In this document: piece after piece, positions 46,287 to 54,558 of the stretch
Layout of the letters: each line of letters opens with the position of its first letter
How positions within the stretch are numbered: position 1 is the first letter of the stretch
Origin: Lachnospiraceae bacterium EP-SM-12S-S03
GTDB taxonomy: Bacteria > Bacillota > Clostridia > Lachnospirales > Lachnospiraceae
Length of the DNA stretch: 64,000 nt
Reading direction: 5' to 3'
Assembly: GCA_020540725.1 (NCBI GenBank)
Contig: JAJBSL010000014.1
Coordinates: 1-64,000 of the forward strand
Notes under the pieces: generated by a model
What the model was told of the DNA's origin: nothing
The model's database searches: none
What the model saw: only the letters and a program-made list of their open reading frames with translations
Translations under genes and position numbers: made by a program

Positions 46287-47162
46287 CTACTCCACATCTG
46301 TATCAAAATAATAACTTTCAAATACCTCTTTTGCTTCATCTGAAATAATAAACTTTCTAAAATCTTCTGCCGCTTCTGTCTGTGCTTCGTCTGCTTCCTT
46401 ATTCACCACACGGCATACCGGGTAAATCACATTGCCTGTCAGGTCATAACTTACTTTTTCCAAAATTTTCACCTGATCTTCATATCCGTAAGTATCGGAA
46501 TAATAGGTAGTCCCAACTTCGCAGGCACCTTGCGTTACCGCCATCAATACTTTGCTCACATTGTCCTGCTCACTGATTTCCACACCTCCAAGCGCTTCCG
46601 ATATCTGTTCTGTTGTTATCTTGGAATTATCCGTTGTCTTCTCTAGAATCCCCAGATTTACAAGCGCTTCTCTCGTATATTTCCCAACCGGAACACTTCC
46701 ACCTGCAAGCGCGATACTCTTGGCATCTTTCAGATTCGAAAGACCTGTTACTTTCGTGCCACTATCCTTCAATGTAAGCACTACCACCTGATTATTCACC
46801 ACATTTGCTCTCGTTCCAGCCACAACAAGTCCGTCTGCCTCCAGCATATCCATCTGCTTCTGTGCTGCAGAGAAAAACAGGTCACATTCATATCCTTCCT
46901 GGATCTGTGTCAAAAGTGTCCCGGAACTATCTGCATTAAAAGTAATTTTCACATTCGGATGCTCTTTCTCATACTTTTGTGCCAGGTCTTCCATCACAGT
47001 ATTTAAACTTGCCGCAATAAATACCTGTATTTCCGTTTCTTGTTTTGCTTCTTTTTCATTTGCAGACTTTTTCTCGTTCTCTTTTTCTGTATTACCGCAA
47101 GCTGCCAGTCCCAACATCATCCCTGCTGCTAGTAAAACTGCTGTTATCCTCTTAAATTTCAC
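46287..47162 (-). CDS. modA: Molybdate-binding lipoprotein
   Basis: 291 residues; lipobox LAAC with Cys22. The body is a type II binding fold: VFIAASLNTVMEDLAQKYE at the start, NADSSGTLLTQIQEG for anion contact, and SAAQKQMD. A Glu/Lys-rich linker follows the lipid anchor. The GTG start overlaps the MOSC gene by 11 bases behind AGGAGG. Molybdate or tungstate is the predicted ligand. Confidence 0.92.
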   Translation of the reverse strand: MKFKRITAVLLAAGMMLGLAACGNTEKENEKKSANEKEAKQETEIQVFIAASLNTVMEDLAQKYEKEHPNVKITFNADSSGTLLTQIQEGYECDLFFSAAQKQMDMLEADGLVVAGTRANVVNNQVVVLTLKDSGTKVTGLSNLKDAKSIALAGGSVPVGKYTREALVNLGILEKTTDNSKITTEQISEALGGVEISEQDNVSKVLMAVTQGACEVGTTYYSDTYGYEDQVKILEKVSYDLTGNVIYPVCRVVNKEADEAQTEAAEDFRKFIISDEAKEVFESYYFDTDVE

Positions 47163-47613
47163 TATGTATTCCTCCTATAATTTCTACTAAAATTACCGAA
47201 TCACCGGTCCGGATATGTCCTCCGCGTACCACTTCCGCAAATACACCTTCCCGTGGCATGATACAATCTCCCATCTTTTGAAAAATCTGACAGTGATTGT
47301 GGCATTCTTTCCCAATCTGCGTCATCCGAAGTATTGCCTCATCCCCCACATGAAAAATCGAACCTACCGGAAGATTTTTGAAGTCATACCCTTCCACGAT
47401 CAGATTTTCTCCAAAGGCACCATTTCCCACATCTGCACCTTTGTTCCTGAATTCTTCGATTTTTTCATAAGAAAGAAGACTTACCTGTCTATGCCATTTC
47501 CCTGCATGGGCATCTCCTTCGATTCCCCAATCCGCAACTAAGTCTGCCTCCCCAACCTCGGTTTTCTGAATCCCCCGAATATCGCTGATGCAGATTCCTT
47601 TAATCACTCCCAT
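47152..47613 (-). CDS. MOSC-domain protein
   Basis: 153-residue stand-alone MOSC domain. DWGIEGDAHAGKWHRQVSLL and NGAFGENLIVEGYDF are typical, and the conserved Cys proposed to carry sulfur is in GKECHNHCQIF. MOSC domains deliver or bind sulfur for molybdenum cofactor. It lies between moaA (one-base gap) and modA, as in other Clostridia molybdenum operons. Confidence 0.92.
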   Translation of the reverse strand: MGVIKGICISDIRGIQKTEVGEADLVADWGIEGDAHAGKWHRQVSLLSYEKIEEFRNKGADVGNGAFGENLIVEGYDFKNLPVGSIFHVGDEAILRMTQIGKECHNHCQIFQKMGDCIMPREGVFAEVVRGGHIRTGDSVILVEIIGGIHSEI

Positions 47614-47614
47614 G

Positions 47615-48583
47615 TTATCCTCCTATCTGTGCCATCTTCTTTCTCTCCGTTATTCCTTGTTCTTCTTCAAAACAATGTGCTTTCGGTTTCCTCAAAATGG
47701 CTTGTTCTAATATTTTTCTAACCGTTGTTCTTTCTCCATTTGCGCGAAGCGCCTCTTTAACAGACAAGCACTCACTATAGCAAAGACACGGCTTTATTTC
47801 TCCGGCTGCTGTCATTCGGATTCGATTGCAATTTCCGCAAAATTTCCCATGAATTGCACTGATAAATCCCACACTTCCACAAAATCCCGGAATTTTATAA
47901 TAGACAGCCGGACCATTCCCATGTCGGTTCAGATCCGGTTCTAAAGTCCCATATAACCGTTCTAAGTTCCCTCGGATCTCTTCATTGGAAATCGAGGCAA
48001 TTCCACTTCCGTTGCCAATCGGCATCATCTCTATGAAACGAACTGCAATTGCTTTTTCTTTTGCAATCTCCACCATATCTTTCCATGCCGCAGCATTAAG
48101 ACCGGGTTTTAGTACCGTATTAATCTTTGTCGGGATTCCCAGATCATAGGCTTTTTCCAATCCTGTAAGCACATCCTCCATCCGGTCAAATCCGGTAATT
48201 TTACGAAAACATTCCCGGTCCAGTGTATCAAGGCTTACATTGATTCCATCAACCTCTGCTCTCTTTAATTCTTCCACATATTTCGAAAACTCCACCCCGT
48301 TCGTTGTAAGCGTCACCTTTGCAATTTTGGGCACCGATTTGATCATTTTCACAAGATCTGCGCATCCCTTTCTTACAAGCGGTTCTCCTCCTGTCAATTT
48401 TATGTTCCGAATCCCTAACTTTGCCGCTTCTTCACAGACAGTCTGTATCTCTTCAAATGTCAAAATCTCTTCCATCGGTATCCAATCAATCCCTTCCGGC
48501 ATACAATAGGTACATCGCAGATTACATCGGTCCGTAATAGAGATTCTCATATAGTCAATTTCCCGTTCGTATGAATCTTTCAA
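47615..48583 (-). CDS. moaA: GTP 3',8-cyclase (radical SAM)
   Basis: 322 residues. Radical-SAM cluster CNLRCTYCMP, SAM motif LTGGEPLVR, second 4Fe-4S ligands in FCGNCNRIRMTAAGEIKPCL, and the C-terminal GG (QIGG) needed for activity in MoaA. The chain must start near KDSYEREIDYMRISITDRC; I choose the TTG at 48583, eight bases after GAGAGG, 13 bases beyond moaC. The frame is open 39 codons further but overlaps moaC. First step of molybdopterin synthesis. Confidence 0.9.
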   Translation of the reverse strand: MKDSYEREIDYMRISITDRCNLRCTYCMPEGIDWIPMEEILTFEEIQTVCEEAAKLGIRNIKLTGGEPLVRKGCADLVKMIKSVPKIAKVTLTTNGVEFSKYVEELKRAEVDGINVSLDTLDRECFRKITGFDRMEDVLTGLEKAYDLGIPTKINTVLKPGLNAAAWKDMVEIAKEKAIAVRFIEMMPIGNGSGIASISNEEIRGNLERLYGTLEPDLNRHGNGPAVYYKIPGFCGSVGFISAIHGKFCGNCNRIRMTAAGEIKPCLCYSECLSVKEALRANGERTTVRKILEQAILRKPKAHCFEEEQGITERKKMAQIGG

Positions 48584-48596
48584 CTCCAATTCCTCT

Positions 48597-49079
48597 CTAA
48601 TCTTCTTCTCTTTCAAATGTTCCGGATTTCCCGCCTGTTTTTCTGCAAAGTCTGATTCCCGTGATTTCCATGGATTTATCCACCGCCTTGCACATATCAT
48701 AAATGGTCAAAAGCGCCACATTCACTCCGGTCAGCGCTTCCATCTCGACTCCGGTTTTCCCCAATGTCTTTGCAACACAGGAAACTTCAATGGCATACTC
48801 TTCTTCCAGATACCCAAAGTCAATCTCCACTTTGGTGAGATTTAAAATATGGCAAAGAGGAATCAAATCCGAAGTTTTCTTTGCCCCCATAATTCCCGCG
48901 ATTCTCGCCACCGAAAGCACATCTCCTTTTTTCATGCCTCCGTTTTGTACCAAAACAAAGCATTCTTTGCTCATACGGATTTTCCCTTTCGCAAGCGCTT
49001 CCCTCGTGGTATTCTCTTTTTCGCTTATATCTACCATGACCGCATCGCCATTTGTATTAAAATGTGTAAAATCACTCAT
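48597..49079 (-). CDS. moaC: Cyclic pyranopterin monophosphate synthase
   Basis: 160 residues, normal length. MVDISEKENTTREA, KTSDLIPLCHILNL and GVEMEALTGVNVALLTIYDM (with the catalytic Lys in MCKAVDKSME) are all present. Acts directly after MoaA. Three bases after the MoeA-like gene. Confidence 0.96.
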   Translation of the reverse strand: MSDFTHFNTNGDAVMVDISEKENTTREALAKGKIRMSKECFVLVQNGGMKKGDVLSVARIAGIMGAKKTSDLIPLCHILNLTKVEIDFGYLEEEYAIEVSCVAKTLGKTGVEMEALTGVNVALLTIYDMCKAVDKSMEITGIRLCRKTGGKSGTFEREED

Positions 49080-49082
49080 GTC

Positions 49083-50108
49083 CTATACTCCTTTTCCAAA
49101 TCCGCAATTCGGGAATGTACACACCGGACAATTCAGACAAAGTCCACCTTCTCCCAATCTTTCAAATGCTTCCTTCGATAACTTTTCTCCTGCCAGGATC
49201 CTTGGAAGAACAAGATCAAAGATTGTTCGCTTTGCATACATAACACATCCCGGAAGCCCTAAAAGCGGAATCTCTCCATCTACATAGGCAAGCATAAACA
49301 TCGCCCCCGGGAGTACGGGCGCACCATATGTTACCACTTCTGCCCCCGTGTTCTTAATCGCAAGCGGCGTCCGGTCATCCGGATCTACACTCATCCCACC
49401 GGTACAGATGATCATATCCATTCCCGCATCCAGCATATTTTGTATAATTGCCGTAATCTGTTCATGTCGGTCATCGGATAATTCGTGCATGTGGATTGCC
49501 ACACCACATTCTGCAAGTTTCTCCCGGATCACCGGTGTAAATGCATCCGGAATCCGTCCTTTATATACTTCACTTCCCGTTGTCACAAGTCCCACTTTCT
49601 TTTTCTTATAAGGCAGAATATGGAAAATGGAATCTCCCTTGGCTGTCTCTTTCGCCTTTTCCATCTTCTCTTTCTCAATCACAAGGGGAATAACCCTTGT
49701 TCCCGCAATCTTGTCTCCCTTTTTCACCGGAAAATCCCCATGTCTTGAAGCAATCATCATCTCCCCAAGACTATTGATTCTGCGAAGTTTCTCCCGGTCT
49801 ATCTTTAAAACTCCGTCACAATCTGCAATCAGCTCGATTTTTCCTTCTTTTACATCAGATCCATGCATCCCGTTCCCTTTACAGATCCGGTACAATATTT
49901 CGGCCGCATCGTTCTCATGCAGCATAGTTTCATTATTTTCCCACACATAAATGTGTTCTTTTCCCACACTCAAAAGTACCGGAATATCTTCTTCCCGGAT
50001 CACATGTCCTTTTCGGAACACAGCATCTTTCACAACTCCCGGTATGATCTGGGTAATATCGTGACAGAGAATCTGTCCCACTGCATCTTCTGTCTTATAA
50101 AGTTTCAT
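49083..50108 (-). CDS. Molybdopterin-binding (MoeA/MogA-like) protein
   Basis: 341 residues. Residues about 165-310 are a MoCF-biosynthesis domain: VGLVTTGSEVYKGRI, DDRHEQITAII, DMIICTGGMSVDPDD and GLPGCVMYAKRT. The N terminus is a MoeA-like beta region. The end is Cys-rich (LCLNCPVCTFPNCGFGKG). This architecture differs from full MoeA (about 400 residues) and is common near XdhC-type loci. Start is the ATG at 50108 behind GGAGGTAAGTGGA. First gene of the seven-gene molybdenum operon. Confidence 0.88.
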   Translation of the reverse strand: MKLYKTEDAVGQILCHDITQIIPGVVKDAVFRKGHVIREEDIPVLLSVGKEHIYVWENNETMLHENDAAEILYRICKGNGMHGSDVKEGKIELIADCDGVLKIDREKLRRINSLGEMMIASRHGDFPVKKGDKIAGTRVIPLVIEKEKMEKAKETAKGDSIFHILPYKKKKVGLVTTGSEVYKGRIPDAFTPVIREKLAECGVAIHMHELSDDRHEQITAIIQNMLDAGMDMIICTGGMSVDPDDRTPLAIKNTGAEVVTYGAPVLPGAMFMLAYVDGEIPLLGLPGCVMYAKRTIFDLVLPRILAGEKLSKEAFERLGEGGLCLNCPVCTFPNCGFGKGV

Positions 50109-50132
50109 TCCACTTACCTCCATGCTGAATTT

Positions 50133-50161
50133 ATTATATAATATAAATAAATATTTTTCAA
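50133..50161 (-). promoter_or_regulatory. Promoter of the molybdenum operon
   Basis: TTGAAA (50156-50161) and TATAAT (50133-50138), 17-base spacer, minus strand, within a very AT-rich stretch. Confidence 0.75.
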
Positions 50162-50197
50162 TTTTATTGTATATTTTTACATTATAATGGCTGATAC

Positions 50198-50221
50198 CGT
50201 TATATTTTCATTTACATATCG
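50198..50221. promoter_or_regulatory. ModE-like operator
   Basis: CGTTATAT (50198-50205) and ATATCG (50216-50221) form an inverted pair like the ModE site (CGnTATAT...ATATnnCG type). It overlaps the -35 of the divergent plus-strand promoter and lies upstream of the molybdenum operon promoter. The adjacent gene encodes a ModE-like HTH. Confidence 0.55.
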
Positions 50222-50239
50222 TCATTTCCACTGTATACT
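50211..50239 (+). promoter_or_regulatory. Promoter of the MobA/ModE-like fusion and xdhC
   Basis: TTTACA (50211-50216) and TATACT (50234-50239), 17-base spacer, plus strand. Confidence 0.75.
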
Positions 50240-50271
50240 CTTAACTATAAAAATAAAGGAAATCATTTATC

Positions 50272-51189
50272 ATGAAAACAGGTGCTATCATACTTGCCGC
50301 TTCCAAAAGCAAGAATACCGTCTTCTCTCCACTCGTAGAATTAGACGGTATCACTGTAATCAAGCGAATTATCATCACATTAAAAAGATCCGGCATTTCT
50401 CCCATCACCGTAATTACAGGAGAACAAGGCAATGCCGTGGAAAAGGAAATTTCCAAACTTCAGGTTATATCTCTGCGCAGTCAAAATTACCGGGAAACTT
50501 ATATGTTTGACCATGTCTGCACAGGTCTTCGTTACATGGAAGATCTTTGTGACCGGATATTTATACTTCCCGCCAAATTTCCATCGCTTCTTTCCGATAC
50601 AATGGAGAAAATGATGTCAGAATGTAGTCTTTGTGTGCGCCCTTCCTTTCAGGGGTGCAGTGGTCACCCTATTCTTCTTGACAGGAGAATTTTCTCCGAT
50701 ATTCTGTCCTACTCCGGCGACAAAGGACTCCGCGGCGCTCTTTTACAGCCCAAAATTAGATCTCACACTACATTTGTTCCAGTAGCTGACTCAGGTATCA
50801 TCCTGACCGCTGAAGATGTAAAGAAAAATATATATCCTTCTGATGCAGAAGAATCTTTCCCGATCTATCCCTCATGCGAACTGGTTCTGAATCGCGAGGA
50901 GGTATTTTTCAATCAGGAAACCGCCCGTTTTCTTACATTGATCGCACATACCGGTTCCATGCAGTCTGCCTGTCGGCAGATGCAGATATCTTACAGCAAA
51001 GGATTAAAGATGATTAAGCATTTAGAAACACATTTATCCTTCCCCATATTGTCCACCCATTCCGGTGGTGCATCGGGAGGTTCTTCTTCCTTAACACCAA
51101 AGGCAACCGCCTTTCTCAAAAAATATACAGAAGTACAAGAAAGGCTTGCAAAGTACACAATAAAGCTATATAAAGAATACTTTTCTTAA
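50272..51189 (+). CDS. MobA-like nucleotidyltransferase fused to ModE-type HTH
   Basis: 305 residues. Residues 1-190 have a MobA/MocA-type Rossmann domain (GAIILAASKSKNTVFSPLV, TVITGEQGNAVEKEI, IFILPAKFPSLLSDTMEKM). The nucleotide loop that is normally GxSxRMGxxK reads SKSKNTVFSP, so key residues are missing and transferase activity is doubtful. Residues about 212-300 are a LysR/ModE-type winged helix (LTLIAHTGSMQSACRQMQISYSKGLKMIKH). A molybdenum or cofactor sensor-regulator is the best reading. First of two genes, 11 bases before xdhC. Confidence 0.85.
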   Translation: MKTGAIILAASKSKNTVFSPLVELDGITVIKRIIITLKRSGISPITVITGEQGNAVEKEISKLQVISLRSQNYRETYMFDHVCTGLRYMEDLCDRIFILPAKFPSLLSDTMEKMMSECSLCVRPSFQGCSGHPILLDRRIFSDILSYSGDKGLRGALLQPKIRSHTTFVPVADSGIILTAEDVKKNIYPSDAEESFPIYPSCELVLNREEVFFNQETARFLTLIAHTGSMQSACRQMQISYSKGLKMIKHLETHLSFPILSTHSGGASGGSSSLTPKATAFLKKYTEVQERLAKYTIKLYKEYFS

Positions 51190-51200
51190 GGGAGGTTTAT

Positions 51201-52028
51201 ATGAAAAACGACAAAGAATTATTCAAAACAGCCATGCATCTCATGGAAGAGAAAACCAATTTCGTGTTTGCAGCCATTACGGAGAGTTCCGGCTCTGCAC
51301 CAAGAAAAGCCGGAGCCAATATGATCATACTCCCGGATGGAACAACTTATGGTACTGTAGGCGGCGGAAATATAGAATATACAGCTTCCAAAGATGCTCT
51401 CCAGGCGATTGAAAACCAGCAATCTTTTACAAAGGACTATGATTTAAGCAACCGTAAAGCTGCCGAGCTAGGCATGATATGCGGCGGTCGTGTCACAATC
51501 CTTTTCCGATATATTTCTTATGAAGATCGGTCTTTTTATGATTATTGTCTGGAAGAAACAAACAGACAAGGAACTACGGTCTACATTTTTGGCGGAGGCC
51601 ATGTGGCACAGGAGCTCGTACCCGTACTGAACCATCTGAATTTCACCTGCATTGTTTTTGACGATCGGCCGGAATTTGCCAATCCGGATATATTCCCGGA
51701 AGCAGAAAAATGTATCGTTGGCAGTTTTGAATGTCTAAATGACTATATAGAAATCGGGCCGCAAGATTTTGTCTGCATTATGACCCGTGGACACCAATTC
51801 GACTATCTTGTGGAAAAACAGATATTAAAGACACCCGCAAGTTACATCGGCGTGATGGGAAGCCGGAGTAAAACAAAGATCATCCGTGAAAAATTACTGG
51901 CCGACGGTTTTCGCGAAGAAGAAGTCGGCCGTTTAAAATCGCCAATCGGGTTAGATATCAAGGCGGAAACTCCCGCTGAAATCGCCATCAGTATTGCCGG
52001 AGAGCTGATTCAAAAATCTTATCTATAA
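51201..52028 (+). CDS. xdhC: XdhC/CoxI family molybdoenzyme maturation factor
   Basis: 275 residues. N-terminal XdhC domain (ESSGSAPRKAGANMIIL, GTVGGGNIE, CGGRVTILF) and C-terminal Rossmann domain (VYIFGGGHVAQELVPVL, VFDDRPEFAN, MTRGHQFD, IGVMGSRSK). It binds molybdenum cofactor and sulfurates it before insertion into xanthine dehydrogenase-type enzymes. No such enzyme gene is in the window. GGGAGG precedes the ATG. Confidence 0.93.
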   Translation: MKNDKELFKTAMHLMEEKTNFVFAAITESSGSAPRKAGANMIILPDGTTYGTVGGGNIEYTASKDALQAIENQQSFTKDYDLSNRKAAELGMICGGRVTILFRYISYEDRSFYDYCLEETNRQGTTVYIFGGGHVAQELVPVLNHLNFTCIVFDDRPEFANPDIFPEAEKCIVGSFECLNDYIEIGPQDFVCIMTRGHQFDYLVEKQILKTPASYIGVMGSRSKTKIIREKLLADGFREEEVGRLKSPIGLDIKAETPAEIAISIAGELIQKSYL

Positions 52029-52033
52029 AAAAG

Positions 52034-52051
52034 ATTGCACAACTGTGCAAT
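52034..52051. terminator. Hairpin after xdhC
   Basis: TTGCAC-AACT-GTGCAA six bases after the xdhC stop, flanked by an A run and TTT. Short but plausible terminator in both directions. Confidence 0.5.
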
Positions 52052-52181
52052 TTGCGCGCGCGAGCGGTTACGAAGTAATAAACTCCTCGCCGCGAGCTGC
52101 GCATCCCCACACGAAGTGTTTTGTTATGATATAGAATTCCGAAGGAATTTCCTATATCATAACAAAAAGGAGATCGCTGTT
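52052..52181. repeat. GC-rich stretch plus long AT palindrome
   Basis: 52052-52110 is markedly GC-rich (GCGCGCGCGAG...CCGCGAGCTGCGC), unlike its surroundings. It is followed by a palindrome: TTTTGTTATGATATAG-AATTCC (52119-52140) opposite GGAATT-TC-CTATATCATAACAAAA (52144-52167). It ends in AAAGGAG and an ATG at 52182 whose frame only runs antisense to the Rpn gene. Looks like a mobile or repeated intergenic unit at the edge of the nuclease gene. Confidence 0.5.
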
Positions 52182-52216
52182 ATGATATTTGTTCACTCAG
52201 CTTTCTCCTTTTTCCA

Positions 52217-53137
52217 CTACTTCCAGTATTCTTCTATATATTTTTCTGCTTCTCCCTGCTCCAATTCAAACGCCTTTTTAATGCGTTCTAATGTTTCTTC
52301 TCTTGGAGCACGAAATTCCATACAGGTTTTGATGACACCTTTTATCTCTCCAATTCTTTTTCCATCTTCCATTCCAATCTTCTTTCCTGCCTCATGCCCT
52401 TCGTTCCATGATTCTTCTTTTAAATATTCTCGATACTCATTTTCATCCCATTCTTCTAAAATCATTTCCACGACCTCGTTTCTATTTTTCCGAAGTATAT
52501 CAGACAGAATCTCATTCCGTATACAATCATCTACCGCCCGTTCTACTGCCTCTTCCCTTTCCATATCTTTCGCCATATAATTTCGAACCGTTGCGATAAA
52601 CTGCGCATATTCCTTCAGGATCCTGCACCGCTCCATTAATTCTGTATTCTTTCCAAGATTGATATTCAAAACCAATGCGGTACATTCCAATGCCGGAGTT
52701 TTCCCTTTTCCATTTCCGCCAAAAATATCGCTCAATTTTAATTCCTGTCTCTCCGGCATTTCCTTTGTTCCATTATAAAATACGATATACTGTGGAAATG
52801 GAATATAAACCGCTGATTCTGTATACAGTTTCTGCTTGATTGGTTCAACATACTCCCGATAGACCGCTGCAAAATAAAACAAGCCTCGCAATGGAAGGTT
52901 TGGACTAAAAGTACTTTGATGCTCATAGAGATTCATGATATCCCCAATAATGAATGAAAGATCATTTTTCATCCCCATATATACCACATCATCCATCGTC
53001 GTAATTTCCAACTCCTCCGGATCCGTATAGTTACTTCCATTTACCGCATTATATAGTTCCAGCAGTTCTTTTTTCTCCTTGAAAATAAGACGGAATAGTC
53101 TATCTTTATACTTCGTATTCAATTTATAAAATGTCAT
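52217..53137 (-). CDS. Rpn-family recombination-promoting nuclease / PD-(D/E)XK transposase-like
   Basis: 306 residues. The N-terminal half has the layout of Rpn/PDDEXK transposase-type nucleases: DRLFRLIFKEKKELLELYNAVNG, then GDIMNLYEHQSTFSPNLPLRGLFYFA with the active-site region, and QYIVFYNGTKEMPERQ. The C-terminal third is highly charged with GHEAGKKIGMEDGKRIGE-type repeats. Start is the ATG at 53137 behind GGAGGAAAC; a longer frame has no ribosome binding site. Such genes occur in several copies per genome in Clostridia. It stands alone between two operons with foreign-looking sequence at its 3' side. Confidence 0.85.
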   Translation of the reverse strand: MTFYKLNTKYKDRLFRLIFKEKKELLELYNAVNGSNYTDPEELEITTMDDVVYMGMKNDLSFIIGDIMNLYEHQSTFSPNLPLRGLFYFAAVYREYVEPIKQKLYTESAVYIPFPQYIVFYNGTKEMPERQELKLSDIFGGNGKGKTPALECTALVLNINLGKNTELMERCRILKEYAQFIATVRNYMAKDMEREEAVERAVDDCIRNEILSDILRKNRNEVVEMILEEWDENEYREYLKEESWNEGHEAGKKIGMEDGKRIGEIKGVIKTCMEFRAPREETLERIKKAFELEQGEAEKYIEEYWK

Positions 53138-53249
53138 ATAGTTTCCTCCTTCATTGTAACAAAATATAAGTTTACAGACAACCAAAAGAACAAACTATCC
53201 CCATAGTCATCACCAACTTTCAAATTAAATTCCAAATCTGATTTTAAAT

Positions 53250-53263
53250 GTGACGATCGTCAC
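53250..53263. promoter_or_regulatory. Perfect 14-base palindrome (CRP/FNR-like)
   Basis: GTGACGATCGTCAC; read as TGTGA-N6-TCACG it resembles a CRP/FNR-family site. It lies 113 bases upstream of the nuclease gene and downstream of rplL. The rest of 53138-53344 shows no gene. Confidence 0.4.
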
Positions 53264-53344
53264 GGATTTTACATAGAAATAATATTTTTAGAAATTCAAT
53301 CTCAATTTGTAAAGCACATTATAGCACAAGCAGATATCCTATGC

Positions 53345-53391
53345 AACAAAAAGCGTTGCAAAACAGCTAAATTCAGCCATCTTACAACGCT
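53345..53391 (-). terminator. rplJL terminator
   Basis: AGCGTTG / CAACGCT with an inner GGCT/AGCT-type stem, then TTTTTGTT on the minus strand, 36 bases beyond rplL. Confidence 0.85.
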
Positions 53392-53426
53392 CTTTACACA
53401 CTATAAAGTCCAGTTCTTAAAACAGA

Positions 53427-53804
53427 TTATTTTAAGTTAACTTCTGCACCTTCAGCTTCTAATTTAGCTTTGATTTCTTCAGCTTCTGCTTTAGAAACAG
53501 CTTCTTTCACTACCTTAGGAGCTCCGTCTACAACTTCTTTTGCTTCTTTTAATCCAAGTCCTGTGATTTCACGAACAACTTTGATTACTTTAACTTTAGA
53601 AGCACCTGCAGAAACTAATTCTACGTCGAACTCATCTTTCTCTTCTGCTGCTGCAGCTCCGTCTCCAGCTGCTGCTGCAACTACTACACCTGCTGCTGCA
53701 GATACACCAAATTCTTCTTCACATGCTTTTACTAATTCGTTTAACTCTAATACAGATAATTCTTTGATAGCTTCAATAAATTCAGCTGTTGTTAATTTTG
53801 CCAT
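53427..53804 (-). CDS. rplL: 50S ribosomal protein L7/L12
   Basis: 125 residues: [16 protein letters not shown] dimerisation part, Ala-rich hinge ([20 protein letters not shown]) and C-terminal domain with [24 protein letters not shown]. The ATG at 53804 follows GGAGGAAATCATA. Stalk protein that recruits EF-Tu and EF-G. After rplJ in a two-gene operon; rpoB does not follow as it usually does. Confidence 0.98.
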   Translation of the reverse strand: MAKLTTAEFIEAIKELSVLELNELVKACEEEFGVSAAAGVVVAAAAGDGAAAAEEKDEFDVELVSAGASKVKVIKVVREITGLGLKEAKEVVDGAPKVVKEAVSKAEAEEIKAKLEAEGAEVNLK

Positions 53805-53843
53805 TATGATTTCCTCCATTTAATAATTTCTTTTTCTTATAAA

Positions 53844-54362
53844 TTACTCTGCTGCAGGAGCTTCTTCCACTGCTCCCTCGCCGCTCTGCTCTGCGATCTG
53901 GTTAAGAACACGAGCAAGATTTGTAATAGGTGACTGGATACTTCCAAGTAATTTGGAAAGTAATTCTTCTCTTGAAGGTACTTTAGATAACTCAACGATT
54001 CCGTTTGCATCATATACATTTCCTTCAACTACACCTGCTTTTACTTCAAGAGCCTTTGCTTCTTTTGCAAATTTGCAAATAATTCTTGCCGGAGCTGTTG
54101 CGTCATCTTTAGAAATAGCGATAGCGCTTGGTCCTTCTAAATACTCATCAAGACCTGCAAACTCAGTTCCTTCAAAAGCTCTTCTCATCATTGTGTTTTT
54201 ACAAACTTTGTAGATAACGCCTGCTTCTCTTAATTCTTTACGCATTGCTGTATCCTGAGCTACTGTTAATCCACGGTAGTCAACTAATACAACTGCCTGA
54301 GCGTCTTTCACGTCCTCTGCAATAGCCTGTACTACTGGTTGTTTTAATTCAACTTTTGCCAC
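53844..54362 (-). CDS. rplJ: 50S ribosomal protein L10
   Basis: 172 residues, begins AKVELKQPVVQAIAEDVKDAQ; VLVDYRGLTVAQDTAMRKELREAG is the conserved rRNA-binding part. GTG start behind AAGGAGGTG. Anchors L7/L12 to 23S rRNA and, with L12, represses its own mRNA through the leader. Confidence 0.97.
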   Translation of the reverse strand: MAKVELKQPVVQAIAEDVKDAQAVVLVDYRGLTVAQDTAMRKELREAGVIYKVCKNTMMRRAFEGTEFAGLDEYLEGPSAIAISKDDATAPARIICKFAKEAKALEVKAGVVEGNVYDANGIVELSKVPSREELLSKLLGSIQSPITNLARVLNQIAEQSGEGAVEEAPAAE

Positions 54363-54405
54363 GAATGGTGCACCTCCTTATAGATTTTATATTGGCACCG
54401 CCGAT

Positions 54406-54521
54406 AAAAAAACCTCTGTGTCAAAGACATAGAGGTTCTAAAATTCATCATAAGAATTCATATCTCCTCGGTAGGCGTCTATAACTTATGCCTTACGGCA
54501 CCTACTGTCTTCGGCAGTTAC
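54406..54521 (-). promoter_or_regulatory. L10 leader with terminator
   Basis: The minus-strand leader contains the L10-leader signature: AACTGCCGAAGACAGTAGGTGCCGTAAGGC and CCTACCGAGGAG (kink-turn region). It ends in a terminator (AACCTCTATGTC...GACACAGAGGTT, 54411-54437, with seven T) 44 bases before the rplJ start. Autogenous control by L10(L12)4 is the known function. Confidence 0.92.
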
Positions 54522-54527
54522 TATATG

Positions 54528-54556
54528 ATAATAGCATAATTCTATATGACTGTCAA
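54528..54556 (-). promoter_or_regulatory. rplJL promoter
   Basis: TTGACA (54551-54556) and TATTAT (54528-54533), 17-base spacer, minus strand, three bases beyond the thrE-type stop codon. Confidence 0.88.
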
Positions 54557-54558
54557 GT

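Noticed and set aside
48584..48700. Longer moaA N terminus from an ATG inside moaC
   Set aside because: Adds 39 residues not found in MoaA and overlaps moaC; no ribosome binding site.
52035..52580. Plus-strand open frame after xdhC, and the ATG at 52182 behind AAGGAG
   Set aside because: Almost wholly antisense to the Rpn-type gene; the translation is Ser/Phe-rich shadow sequence.
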